This document shows positions 47,973-59,424 of a stretch of 64,000 nt of DNA, one piece after another. The stretch covers positions 52,226,001-52,290,000 of the forward strand of contig NC_071671.1 in the NCBI RefSeq assembly GCF_028554725.1, in the 5' to 3' direction. Below the pieces are notes generated by a model. That model ran no database searches and was not told the origin of the DNA. It saw only the letters and a list, made by a program, of their open reading frames with translations. Every line of letters begins with the position of its first letter. Within the stretch, counting starts at the first letter, position 1. This DNA is from Zeugodacus cucurbitae (lineage: Eukaryota > Arthropoda > Insecta > Diptera > Tephritidae). Both the position numbers and the translations under genes were made by a program.

Positions 47973-50900
47973 TAATCTTTGTAGCTATTTTTAAGTTTCT
48001 TAAGGAGAATTTTCGGTAGAAAAATCAAGCGTTCAATTAAATGGTATACTTGATGCGGTATTAATAGTAAAAACAGAAACAAAAATGACACTTAGAAGAC
48101 GTTGGTGTTGTGGTCCAAGCCCAAGTAACAACACAGTTATTTATTTAAGCATTTAGCGAAATAAAAAAAAAATATGCAAATTAATTATTTGTAGCGTCAA
48201 AAAGGAGGCATATATACCATGTGTGTGTTACATACATACAAAGGATACATAGATAATACATTTGTTAACCGTTCACCACGCCATTAAGCCGCAAGCCATG
48301 AGCAGCGCTAATCCCATTGGTATTGGCACAACTACCATAGCAACAGCATTGTTGCTTTGTTGTTGCTGCTCTTATTATGCTTCTTTTTGTTGTTCCGTAT
48401 TGTTTAATTTCAATTTTTTTGTCCCTGCACGCACCATTAATCAAATTTATGCACATATTGCTCTCTTAGCTTGGCCATGTATAAATCGACTGACTCTCAC
48501 ACAGAAACCTTATTATACGCACACATTTACATAAATACTCTCCTATATATATATACGGTAACATACACATTAATATGATACAAGATGGATGATATAGGAA
48601 TTAATATGAGAGAATGTTTGAGACTTCGTGCAATTCACGTTTGCCTTATGCGCCTGTTGGATTTGTTGCTGGGCATTTAGCAAAGATTTCCAATGTGTAT
48701 AGGTATAGGTTAGATGGGGATTTATTTTTAAAATAATGCAAATATTCTTATATATCCAGTGTATGGAGTCCGCTCTAAATATTGGTATTTGTTTGCTGTT
48801 GAGTAACTGATGAAGTCGTCGTTTTAGTTGACAACGCTCACACACATCCCTGCATACGCATAAGTACTAATGTTGGCGATTCTCATATCTCGCATTGCGT
48901 CGGTTGTTTAATGTTGCTCATACGCTCCGTTGGACCGCGACGATAAATGTGCGATGTTTAATTACTTTTCGCTATCAGCAGCGTTCACCGGCATTTATGT
49001 TATTACAACAAACATTATTTAATACAACAACAAATTAAAATAATTATTATAATAAGAACATTTATTTTGTATAGCAACAACTAATTCATTTGCTCTTTGT
49101 TGTTTTATTTTACTAATACTGTGCTTTGTGTGTGTTTTATTTTATTATTTGTAAGTGTTTATTTAATTTTTCGGTTACTCGCATCGCTTTGGCTGCGCTT
49201 CATTTAACAAACATGCCCGCGAGTGAGCATTCATTTATATTTAAATTGTGTGTTTTTAGAGTTTATTTATATTAGCTGTCGACACGAATTTCCGTCTCCA
49301 CCATGATTATCTTTCTGCATTAATGCTTCGACAAGCGAAACAATCAAAGCGGGGAAAATATTTTCAAACGCAGACAAGTGCTGTTTATGTGTGTGTATAC
49401 ATTTTGTAAATAATTCTGCTTATAACCAAGAGTTAGTGGGACTCTCAGACGGATTAAATACAAAAATGAAAGGAATGAAACCAATTTGGGACTATATCAT
49501 TTGACATACTTTTCTTTTCATTCTGTACTATTCAAAATAATGGCGAACCAATGCAAATTGAGTGTCATATGGTCAATTTAGCCAGCGATGCGGCCAATCG
49601 GTCGAAACTGCAGCAATGAGGCACGAAATAGTATAACATGCTGTTTGCGGTGAATGAACGAGTACATAACAAGACGGCGGACAAATACCAGACGGTTAAT
49701 GCCTAACCGCCGCCGACCAGCCAGGAAACAAACGAATGCGGTTGAAAAGTGTCCCAAAATTGGTTTACATGGCAACAATTTGCGGCATATGGTTGCATAT
49801 TATAACATGAATGCCAATACATGTTCGGCGTAAAGAAAGGATTAAATTTTATTGCATGCGTAGAAAAGTAAAAACCTACAATGGCAAGATTACATAAATT
49901 CAAGTGAAGCAAAGCATAAAAGAGATGACAGCTGCTGTGGGAGCAGTGGAGAGTGGAGATCCGAAAATGGTTTGAAAGAGAAATGAGATGGGAGAACATG
50001 AAGGAGCGCTGGCAACAGCCTAGTACGACTTAGCACAGCGTAGCATAGCATAGTCTGTAATAAATAAAAAAGGAAATAAAAATAACTAGGCATTTCACAT
50101 TTCATTTTTTGTAAAGTTTGTGTGTATTTTTTTCTCATTCCTCAGATGGAAAATCTTACGCGTTGACGTCAAATCGAAAACAGCTGTTGTTTTAATGACA
50201 GCCAGTTGAGTTTGTCGGCGTGGATGCATTAGGAATGGATTCCACAGATGGAAATCAAAGTGTCTAAAGTAAATTAAATGAGAACCTTTTTCATTTTTAT
50301 TATAAATTTGTCATCATTTGTGTCTGTATCTCCATCTATATCTTTATCCATATTTATCCATCTCTCTTCTAATTGAACTTAATTTATTAAAATAAAAAAA
50401 AGTATTTGTTAGCAATATTAAATTATGTCCCAGACATATAGCAGATATATAAATTTACTTATGTATATTAAGTATTATTATTGTTACAAACACTTAGCTT
50501 AACAAATTTTCCTCATTTCATTTTCATCACAAATTTAAAACAATAAACAAAAATACATTTAGAGCTTTTTATGCAATTATATGTCGTAACATTCGAAATT
50601 TCCAATAGAAAGGCTAATACTTAGTAATAATTACATTATTGTGCGGCATGTCAACGGAATTTTTATGAAATTAAAGACTCTTTACCCCAGCCAAAAATTT
50701 TACACAAATACTCAACTAACAACACTAACAAATATCAGCTACAGTTTGAGGTTACGAATATTTAACAAATCAGAGGAAATCGCTGTTATGTCGGGCTAAA
50801 TATTACCACAATTAAATTGAAATCGGGTACCAAGTTTAATTGTCCGCCCGCATTACACTCGCTCATTTGACACTGAATAGCAAGTTAAATTTTGAATCAA

Positions 50901-51119
50901 ATGCTCCCGATGCTAGATATACTATCCTCTAAAGCCTCTCATGTGAAAGAAATATTCAAAAGCTGCTACACGTAGCTTCTATGAGAGAAATACGAAGCAT
51001 AAAGCTATTTTATAATTCTATGGTCATCTTATCACGGTTTTACTGTATATAGAAATTGTATATACGAGTATTTGTATATTAAACTAAATGCATACTTATT
51101 AGCACCAGCTTCTTGTCTA
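47973..51119. other. Right-only spacer (to 49430), then duplicated blocks 3 and 2
   Basis: 49430-49540 is the partner of 4750-4640, and 49535-50900 of 3890-2390. The M-P-H-N-N start codons recur at 50650-50636 (minus) with a damaged donor. 48262-48534 has a cysteine- and leucine-rich frame with no family match. Confidence 0.5.
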
Positions 51120-51340
51120 ATAGTAGCTTTATATGGAAGTGCGACCGATTGTTGCCAACATCTACCAGAAAACTTTGTCAACTAACATCAAATGCTTCTG
51201 TATACATGTATATGTATGTGGGTGTCTGTGCGCTATATTAATATTCCGTGTCAAGCATGTCATGTTAAAGATGTTTGCAGACAAAAGTTTTTGTCGTTAA
51301 TTGTCTGCCAAGTGAATGTGTGCGACAGTATGTACATGTA

Positions 51341-51771
51341 AGTTATCACAGCTAGAGTAGCTATCAAAATATAACAACAACAAAGTTGTCGTTGCTTTCA
51401 AAATATACAAACAAGAACGATGAACTTTAATCAGAAATTCAATTCAGCAATATTCTGCAAATAAACAATATCATTTTTTGCTCAATAAAGTTCATTTCCC
51501 AAAATAACAACAACAACACATTCCGTCGGCACTAAACCAGAGCGGAAGCCGTGCCGCCGCAATGTAGGCTGTTTCTTGAGGTTTGCTATGATTATTGCTT
51601 AGGTTAGCATTATTGAATATATAGAAATAAGTACTAGTAAGTAAGAATTCGTACATATGTAAGTTTATAGTAAATAAGAGAAATATTGTATAAAAAGAAA
51701 TGTTGTCAATAAAGTAGTTGAGTTCAACTTTACCATTCTAAGCAGTGCGTGATTATTTACACGGCGACAAC
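51341..51771 (+). repeat. 5' LTR of the errantivirus
   Basis: Begins AGTTATCACAGC and ends ACGGCGACAAC. It contains AATAAAG signals at 51483 and 51708 and a TATAAAA at about 51691. 431 bp, about three mismatches to the 3' LTR. Confidence 0.9.
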
Positions 51772-51778
51772 CATTAAC

Positions 51779-51793
51779 TGGCGCCCGAGAACT
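51779..51793 (+). promoter_or_regulatory. Retroelement primer-binding site
   Basis: TGGCGCCCGAGAACT begins seven bases after the LTR end. Its first ten bases complement the 3' end of a lysine-type tRNA (TGGCGCCCGA), the usual first-strand primer site; beyond that the match is not clear. Confidence 0.65.
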
Positions 51794-52157
51794 TTAAAAC
51801 TTGGAATTGCCTACTGTACGTTTTGCAAGTTAAAAAAGCGAAGAAAATTCACTAAAGAATATAAACTTTATAAAAACATATAAATTGTTGTTGAATAGTG
51901 CGAATTTTTTACAAATCAAATGCAAGTGATTGTGCTTTTTCGATGGTGTATAAAATTCTGTGCAAAAAATTATTGCTTATAGACATAAAGTGAAAAATCG
52001 TTTTAACAGTAAAAGCAAACTTTGACAAATCAAATCACAATACTAAAGTGGGCAACCAAAACGAAAACGCCGCCAAATCAACGCTTAAAGTGACATCATC
52101 CACCCCCCAGTAGAGGACTAACGCTTCAAAAAGGATCACGTGGACTGTCCGAAGAGA

Positions 52158-52183
52158 ATGCAGAAGCTGATACTCCTGTAAGT
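52158..52183 (+). promoter_or_regulatory. Leader ATG and splice donor for env message
   Basis: In the untranslated leader, an ATG at 52158 is followed by six codons and two bases before a consensus GTAAGT donor at 52178-52183. The first AG after the last upstream env-frame stop is at 56641-56642, and joining there would keep the env frame. Errantiviruses are known to make env from a spliced message. The specific sites are inferred. Confidence 0.45.
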
Positions 52184-52396
52184 TAATTTTAAGCTTATAT
52201 AAAATTTAGAAATACCCGATATATAAAATTGTTTAAAAAATTGTTAATAGCAATAAATATAGTCGGAAAAATAAACTTTTAAGTGTATGTAAAACTTATA
52301 ACTATCTGACATATAAAAATTTTGTTAAAAATTGCTAAAGCAATAAAAATAATTAGTCAAATAAAAATTGTAGTAAAACCATAGTAAACCTCAGAA

Positions 52397-53503
52397 ATGG
52401 AACAAATTCAGGAAGCCATTACACACCTAACAGGTGCTGTTAATGCACAGATCGAACAGTCCAAAATATTGAGCAATAGGATAAATCAATTAGAAAGCAG
52501 AATAAATCCCCACAACGAAAGTCCTATTTCTAATAACTATATTCACTTAACTGAGTCAGACCTAATAGAAATTAGCAGATTACCTGACAGCGTGAAGAAC
52601 CTCCCAACATTCGAAGGAGATCCGATTCAATTCATATCCTGGATCCACAACGTCGAATCTGTATTGCAAGACTACGAAGTAGTCAGAACAAAGCCATTGT
52701 ATAGAGCCATCTTACGGCATATTAGACAGAAAATTAAAGGCCCTGCGGATACGGCCTTAATCTCATATAATATATTCAATGATGATTGGGGAACAATCAA
52801 AAACTGTTTATCACTTCACTATGCAGACAAACGCGACCTTAGGACTCTAGAACACGAACTAGGAACCTTATCCCAAAAACACTTCAGCATAGAACAATTC
52901 TACGCAAGAGTCAATCATCAATTATCACTGATAATAAACAAAATAAAGAGTCAGGATCATTCCAAAGAAACAAATAGTGTTCTACTGGAAACCTATAGGA
53001 ACCGAGCCCTTGATATATTTATCAGAGGCCTAAAAGGCGAATTGTCCAGAATGCTAGTCATTCAACGGCCCAGGAACCTACCCGAAGCATACGCTTCCTG
53101 CCTGGAAATTCAAAACATTAACTTAAGGAATTATTCAATCTACTCAAAGAATGGAGGTTACTCCAATCAAATTCAAAAACACCATATAAATCAAAAACCG
53201 ATATTTGTACCAAGGGTATTAAACCCTGCCGAAAAAAATTTAATCTATAATAAAAATTTCCAAAATCAAGCTCCGCCACCACCCAGACCAACCAATCCTA
53301 AACCACCAGTCCTGATGGAGGTGGACCCTTCAATACATTCACGACGAATAAACTATATGAATCGACCGAACAATACGCCTATAGTAAGGCCATCAAATTA
53401 TTCTTCAAATATTCCTAGGAAAACCCAAAAATTATTTAACGTCCAAACAGAAGCCGAGGAAATAAATTTTATGACAGACGCCTGTCTAGCCTACCCTATT
53501 TAG
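52397..53503 (+). CDS. gag: Errantivirus Gag
   Basis: 368 codons from ATG. It starts with a helical region (residues 1-35), followed by a capsid-like region (LPDSVKNLPTFEGDPIQF, then FYARVNHQLSL) of the Retrotrans_gag type, and a basic, proline-rich C-terminal part (APPPPRPTNPKPPVLMEVDP). There is no CCHC zinc knuckle, as is common in insect errantiviruses. It would form the particle core. The frame is intact and ends shortly after a slippery heptamer, so pol is reached by frameshifting. Confidence 0.88.
   Translation: MEQIQEAITHLTGAVNAQIEQSKILSNRINQLESRINPHNESPISNNYIHLTESDLIEISRLPDSVKNLPTFEGDPIQFISWIHNVESVLQDYEVVRTKPLYRAILRHIRQKIKGPADTALISYNIFNDDWGTIKNCLSLHYADKRDLRTLEHELGTLSQKHFSIEQFYARVNHQLSLIINKIKSQDHSKETNSVLLETYRNRALDIFIRGLKGELSRMLVIQRPRNLPEAYASCLEIQNINLRNYSIYSKNGGYSNQIQKHHINQKPIFVPRVLNPAEKNLIYNKNFQNQAPPPPRPTNPKPPVLMEVDPSIHSRRINYMNRPNNTPIVRPSNYSSNIPRKTQKLFNVQTEAEEINFMTDACLAYPI
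53464..53470 (+). promoter_or_regulatory. Gag-Pol -1 frameshift slippery heptamer
   Basis: A-AAT-TTT in the gag frame matches the X-XXY-YYZ rule. The -1 frame from here is open into the protease region with no stop, 11 codons before the gag stop. Downstream structure was not assessed. Confidence 0.65.
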
Positions 53504-53853
53504 AACTAACTTTAAAAAACGGGGATATCGTTAAGTTCCTTATAGATATGGGAGCTAATAAAAACTTTGTCTCCGAAAAACTTTCAAAAAATTCAAAGAA
53601 ACTTGAGTGTCCTTTCAAAGTTCACTCAGCCGCAGGTCAAGTAAATATAACCCATAAACTATGTGGACCATTCTTCGGAAGTATAGGTATTACAAATAAT
53701 TTTGATTTTTTTATATTACCTAATTTAAAAACCTTTGATGGCATCATTGGCGATGATACCCTCAAAGAATTGGGAGCAGTCATAAATAGAAAAAATGACA
53801 CGCTAACTCTCAAGGATGTGGTACTGCCACTAAAACAAAATATCTCTAAATAA
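53470..53853 (+). pseudogene. pol: Errantivirus protease region
   Basis: In the -1 frame relative to gag, this reads LELTLKNGDIVKFLIDMGAN and then the GIIGDDTLKELGA flap-like segment, as in retropepsins. The catalytic triplet, normally Asp-Thr/Ser-Gly, is Asp-Met-Gly. A TAA at 53851-53853 ends the frame before RT, while the same frame continues after it. Both changes suggest an inactive or damaged enzyme. Confidence 0.75.
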
Positions 53854-56609
53854 ATAAATAATATTCAAGATAACCCCTATGAACATGATGTTAAGGAAAT
53901 GATAAATAAATATGCGGAACTTTTCGAACCAGTCTCCGACAGTGGGACAATCGACACAACTGTATTAGCAGAAATTAGAACAACAAGCGAAGAACCGATC
54001 TATACAAAATCATATCCTTACCCAACCAACCTACGGGGCGAAGTAGAAAAACAAATAACAGAACTTCTAAACAATGGTGTAATAAGGCCTTCAAAGAGTC
54101 CGTACAACTCCCCATTGTGGATTGTTCCAAAAAAAACAGGTCCATCAGGAGAAAAAAGTATAGAGTAGTTGTTGATTTTAAACGACTAAACGCAATAACA
54201 ATACCTGATTCCTACCCAATACCTGATATAAACAACACTCTCGCTAGCTTAGGCGAATGTAAGTATTTTACTACACTCGACATTACATCCGGATTCCACC
54301 AAATCAGGATGAAGGAAAGGGACATAGAAAAGACAGCCTTTTCTACAGCCAATGGTAAATATGAATTTACTAGGTTGCCATTCGGTCTTAAAAATGCCCC
54401 TTCCATTTTTCAGAGAATGATCAATGATGTTCTCAAAACACTTATAGGAAAATCCTGCTACGTTTATATCGATGACATTATAATAATGGGAAAAACTAAA
54501 GAAGAACACTTACAAAATATTGAAGATGTGTTCATGCTTTTGTATAAAGCAAATTTAAAAGTCAATCTGGAAAAATCTAAATTTTTTAGAACAGAAGTGA
54601 ATTTTCTAGGTCACATCGTTACGGGCAAAGGTATTTTACCAGATCCTGAAAAAATATCCGCTATTAAAAAAATTCCTGCACCTGCTAACCTTAAGGAATT
54701 AAAAGGTTTCCTAGGTTTAGCATCGTATTATAGGAGATTTATAAAAGACTTTGCAAAAATTGTCAAGCCACTTACCAATTTAACTAGAGGTGAAAATGCT
54801 CAAATAAAAGCAAGTCAATCAAAACGGATACAAATTTCACTAACAGAGGAAGGCTTAAAATCATTTAATGATATAAAATATCTACTTACGTCTTCTGAAA
54901 TTCTGGTATTCCCAGACTTCAATAAACCCTTTATTCTGACAACAGATGCTTCCAATACTGCAATCGGAGCAGTCCTTTCACAAGGAACAATCGGGCAAGA
55001 CAGACCCATAACTTACATATCTAGATCACTAAATACAACTGAAGAGAATTACTCGACAATAGAAAAAGAAATGCTCGCTATAGTATGGTCTCTTGACAAA
55101 CTAAGGACTTACCTGTATGGAGCTAAAGAAATAAAAATACTTACTGATCACCAGCCACTGACTTTTGCATTAAGTAATAGTAATAACAATAAGTTGAAAA
55201 GGTGGAAAGCAAGGATAGAAGAGTATAATTATAAACTCATTTACAAACCAGGAAAAACAAACGTTGTCGCCGATACGTTATCACGGCTGCCAATAGAAAT
55301 TAATACACTAACATCCACAGACGAAAATTCACAACATAGCGCAGAAGAAGATAGCTCAAAGCTCATTCCTCACTGTGAAGCTCCACTAAACGTTTTCAAA
55401 AATCAAGTTATATTTACAGAAGGAAAGGAGGAAATTATACATGAAGAACCTCATCCAAGCTTCCACAGATACCGCATTAAATGTGTAGTTTACGATACAG
55501 AAAACCTAAATAAAATATTGAAAAGAGTTTTAAACCCAAACATAATAAATGGAATTAAAATCCAAGAGAAATACATTTCATTGCTACAGCAAGTGTATCA
55601 AGAAAATTTCTCACAATTTCGTATCAGGATAACACAAAAAGTAGTTACTGATATCGCAGATGAAGATGTTAAATTTAAAATAATAGAACAGGAACATAAA
55701 AGAGCCCATCGCAATAGTAAAGAAAATAAAGACCAGATATTGGAAAAATACTATTTTCCACAAATGAGTAAACTGATTAAAAAATACACTAAGTCATGTG
55801 AAATTTGCGGATGTAATAAGTACGATCGACATCCACAAAAACCCAAGTTACAGGCAACACCTATACCTTCGTACCCAACAGAAATATTGCATATCGACAT
55901 TATAGAAATGTCCGGCGAAAAATATATTTCGTGCGTTGACAAATTCTCTAAATTTGTAAAATTTTTCAGAATAAAAAATAAATCGGTATTGCATATCAGG
56001 GATAAATTGATAAAGCTTCTACACTATTTCACTGTACCAAAGACTTTAGTCATGGACAATGAGGGCAGCTTTATAAGCCCAATAACTCTAAACTATTTGG
56101 AGGGGTTAGGAATTGAAATCTATCTAGTACCACCTCAGAAAAGTGAAGTCAATGGTGCGATAGAACGTGTGCATTCCACTATTATTGAAATAATCAGATG
56201 TCTCCAAGTAGAATATCCTGATTCTTCTATTAAAGAAATCGTCAACATTGCAGTTGACAGATATAATAACACGATACATTCAGTTACAAAACGGAAACCA
56301 GCCGACATTTTCTTTGGAAGAACACAAAGAATTAATTATCAAAATTTAACAAACTTTAAGGAAATAGTTAATTGTGACCTTCGAAATGAAATAGCTAGAA
56401 ACCAAAAAAATACGTTAAATTACCACAACAAAAATAGGTCAAAAATAAAGAATTACGAAGCAGGTGACACTATATTTAAAAAGAATAAACAAATTAAAGG
56501 CAAAACCAAACCAATTTTTAAGAAAGAAACTGTCGCTAAAGACAATACCGTCACAATAACTACTAAAGACAATAGAAAAATTCATAAATCGCATTTAAAA
56601 AATAACTGA
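53854..56609 (+). pseudogene. pol: Errantivirus RT, RNase H and integrase, frame-broken
   Basis: The N-terminal RT part (53854-54168) is in the protease frame; within the short A-run at 54152-54157 the reading shifts and the rest (to 56609) is in another frame. The second part holds RT motifs TTLDITSGFHQI and YIDD (catalytic aspartates), an RNase H with FILTTDAS, EKEMLA and LTDHQP, an integrase zinc-binding H-x3-H (H527, H531) plus C-x2-C (C561, C564), and the DDE triad D594, D647, E683 (numbered from the frame start at 54117). These make cDNA and integrate it. The stop and the shift predict no full Pol. A homopolymer slip could also be a sequencing error. Confidence 0.88.
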
Positions 56610-56642
56610 CATTTACTCTTTGGACACCTACGAATACAACAG

Positions 56643-57939
56643 CCCGCTCGTGACAATCAAACAAGGACTAGGAAAAATTACAAAAGGGACGTATAAAATT
56701 ATCCACACTATCGACTTGGACGATTACGAAAAAATTACCAACGACGTTAGACTTACTATATACCACGAAATTAGTAAAACAAATATTTTATTTCCACAAT
56801 TAAAACATCAACTTTCCGAGATAGATAGCTTATTAAGCCAACTGCGAACAAAAAACACAACCATCCAAAAGAGATCGATCAATTGGATAGGATCTGCTTG
56901 GAAATGGTTAGCAGGAAACCCCGATGCAACTGACTGGGACCGAATACTTTCCACAACACATGAACTGACTGAAAACAGTAACACACAATACACTACAAAC
57001 CAATACCTTATCAAGACAAATAACAAAATATTAGATAATTATAATACGATTGTGGATGAAATAAGTAAGAATAATAAGGAATTATTCGCACAAACATTAT
57101 ATAATAGGTTAAGTATAGTAAAAGACGAAATTGCAAAAATTATAATGGCAACCCAATTAGCAAAACAAGGAATCGTCCATTCTCAAATTCTAAATAAAGA
57201 AGATATCGCAAATATTCTTTCTCAAACTGAGACATTACCTTTTAAAAACGAACTGCAAGCACTCAAATATGCAGAACCTTCTATGATCATTAAAAACTCA
57301 CTTCTTTTATACGTAATTTCACTACCAAAAACAGAAGAAACCCTGTACAATAATATTATCATACGTTCAAATGTAAAACACCTTAAACGAGTATACTTAG
57401 AATTCACCAATCTTTTCATATCCCAAAACGATAAATATGGCATACTTGGAAATTGCATTGAAGTAGATGATACTACTATATGCAAGAGAAACCAACTTAA
57501 AAAATTAGACAAAACTCACTGCATTGCACAAATCCTTAGCGGAGAAAAAGCGCTTTGCGATTACCAATATGTAAACCAGGCTACAATTGAATTAATTAAT
57601 GAGGGAACAATATTTCTTTCAAATTTTATTGGAAATATTACTTATAATAATACATCTTTTAAACTAAATGGTACTTTTATTATAAACTTCTTTAACGAAA
57701 CTATAACTTTGAATAACGTTAGTTACACAAACTGGCAAACAAGTTCCTATCAGATCTTACCTGCAATACTTCAGAATAACCTAACAGAAAATGAAATTAA
57801 ATTAGATTTAAACTATTTACATAAACTACATTTAAACAATGTAAATGAACTAGAACGAATAACATCAAAAAACATTATTTCAATTAGCTCAAGCTTCGCA
57901 GCAATTCTTGTTGCAGTAACACTATCATTAGCTTTATAA
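56643..57939 (+). pseudogene. env: Errantivirus envelope protein, truncated by mariner
   Basis: An open frame whose unspliced form lacks an ATG start near 56620. Features: a basic Lys-Arg cleavage-type site at about 56869-56874, followed by the conserved fusion-peptide-like WIGSAWKWLAGNPDATDW of insect Env, similar to baculovirus F proteins, and a C-terminal membrane helix (about 57865-57936). It would mediate membrane fusion in infectious errantiviruses. The stop TAA at 57937-57939 is made by the TA target duplication plus the first base of the inserted mariner; the same frame continues about 30 codons after the insertion, so the cytoplasmic tail has been cut off. Confidence 0.82.
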
Positions 57940-58872
57940 AGGGTGATTTTTTAAGAGCTTGATAACTTTTTAAAAAAAAAAATCGCATAAAATTTGCAAA
58001 ATCTCATCGGTTCTTTATTTGAAACGTTAGATTGGTTCATGACATTTACTTTTTGAAGATAATTTCATTTAAATGTTGACCGCGGCTGCGTCTTAGGTGG
58101 TCCATTCGGAAAGTCCAATTTTGGGCAACTTTTTCGAGCATTTCGGCCGGAATAGCCCGAATTTCTTCGGAAATGTTGTCTTCCAAAGCTGGAATAGTTG
58201 CTGGCTTATTTCTGTAGACTTTAGACTTGACGTAGCCCCACAAAAAATAGTCTAAAGGCGTTAAATCGCATGATCTTGGTGGCCAACTTACGGGTCCATT
58301 TCTTGAGATGAATTGTTCTCCGAAGTTTTCCCTCAAAATGGCCATAGAATCGCGAGCTGTGTGGCATGTAGCGCCATCTTGTTGAAACCACATGTCAACC
58401 AAGTTCAGTTCTTCCATTTTTGGCAACAAAAAGTTTGTTAGCATCGAACGATAGCGATCGCCATTCACCGTAACGTTGCGTCCAACAGCATCTTTGAAAA
58501 AATACGGTCCAATGATTCCACCAGCGTACAAAGCACACCAAACAGTGCATTTTTCGGGATGCATGGGCAGTTCTTGAACGGCTTCTGGTTGCTCTTCACC
58601 CCAAATGCGGCAATTTTGCTTATTTACGTAGCCATTCAACCAGAAATGAGCCTCATCGCTGAACAAAATTTGTCGATAAAAAACATTTCGAACCGAACAC
58701 TGATTTTGGTAATAAAATTCAATGATTTGCAAGCGTTGCTCGTTAGTAAGTCTATTCATGATGAAATGTCAAAGCATACTGAGCATCTTTCTCTTTGACA
58801 CCATGTCTGAAATCCCACGTGATCTGTCAAATACTAATGCATGAAAATCCTAACCTCAAAAAAATCACCCGT
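57939..58872 (-). mobile_element. Mariner-type element, internally deleted copy 3
   Basis: TA duplications (57937-57938 and 58873-58874) and the same terminal repeats as copies 1 and 2. It lacks 372 bp equivalent to 33835-34206 of the full copy. The deletion is in frame, giving 237 codons (58759-58046) with the first 25 residues joined to the catalytic part and the DNA-binding half mostly gone. It differs from copy 1 by an 11-bp further loss at the same junction and shares its 9-bp TTTGCAAAA marker. Confidence 0.92.
58046..58759 (-). pseudogene. Internally deleted mariner transposase (237 codons)
   Basis: The frame starts at the normal ATG and keeps residues 1-26 and 151-361 of the full-length enzyme, including all three catalytic aspartates. 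The missing part covers most of the helix-turn-helix DNA-binding region, so it should not bind the ends. It could act as a dominant inhibitor by dimerising with the full enzyme; that is speculation from other transposons. Confidence 0.85.
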
Positions 58873-58982
58873 TATATCATACTTAAACCAAAAAACAGAC
58901 ACTCATTCTTTATCCCACCAATAATAGATTATCCACAGCTTTCAGTAACCAATAATTCTTAATCAGCGAGACGCTGATGCTT

Positions 58983-58993
58983 AAGAAGGGGGG
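58983..58993 (+). promoter_or_regulatory. Polypurine tract
   Basis: AAGAAGGGGGG lies directly before the 3' LTR, as expected for second-strand priming. Confidence 0.85.
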
Positions 58994-59424
58994 AGTTATC
59001 ACAGCTAGAGTAGCTATCAAAATATAACAACAACAAAGTTGTCGTTGCTTTCAAAATATACAAACAAGAACGATGAACTTTAATCAGAAATTCAATTCAG
59101 CAATATTCTGCAAATAAACAATATCATTTGTTGCTCAATAAAGTTCATTTCCAAAAATAACAACAACAACACATTCCGTCGGCACTAAACCAGAGCGGAA
59201 GCCGTGCCGCCGCAATGTAGGCTGTTTCTTGAGGTTTGCTATGATTATTGCTTAGGTTAGCTTTATTGAATATATAGAAATAAGTACTAGTAAGTAAGAA
59301 TTCGTACATATGTAAGTTTATAGTAAATAAGAGAAATATTGTATAAAAAGAAATGTTGTCAATAAAGTAGTTGAGTTCAACTTTACCATTCTAAGCAGTG
59401 CGTGATTATTTACACGGCGACAAC
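58994..59424 (+). repeat. 3' LTR of the errantivirus
   Basis: Same length (431 bp) and ends as the 5' LTR. Differences seen: one T/G in ATCATTTxTTGCTC, one C/A in CATTTCCxAAAATAAC, one A/T in GTTAGCxTTATTG. Confidence 0.9.

Larger units (their letters stand above)
51341..59424 (+). mobile_element. Errantivirus (gypsy-group insect endogenous retrovirus)
   Basis: Two 431-bp LTRs differ at about three positions by eye, so insertion is recent. Between them are a primer-binding site, gag, protease, RT-RNase H-integrase, env and a polypurine tract. It lies inside the right-arm partner of left-arm position about 1360 and is absent there. A mariner derivative (57939-58872) is inserted at the end of env. 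Breaks: a stop after protease, a frame change in RT, a changed protease motif and an env cut by the mariner. No perfect 4-bp target duplication is evident (TGTA before, TTGA after). Confidence 0.93.

Noticed and set aside
48262..48534. 90-codon cysteine-rich frame as a small secreted peptide
   Set aside because: The cysteine run comes from a GTTGCTGTT-type simple repeat and there is no supporting splice or conservation signal.
54212..57512. Minus-strand frames inside pol and env
   Set aside because: Shadows of the plus-strand retroelement genes.
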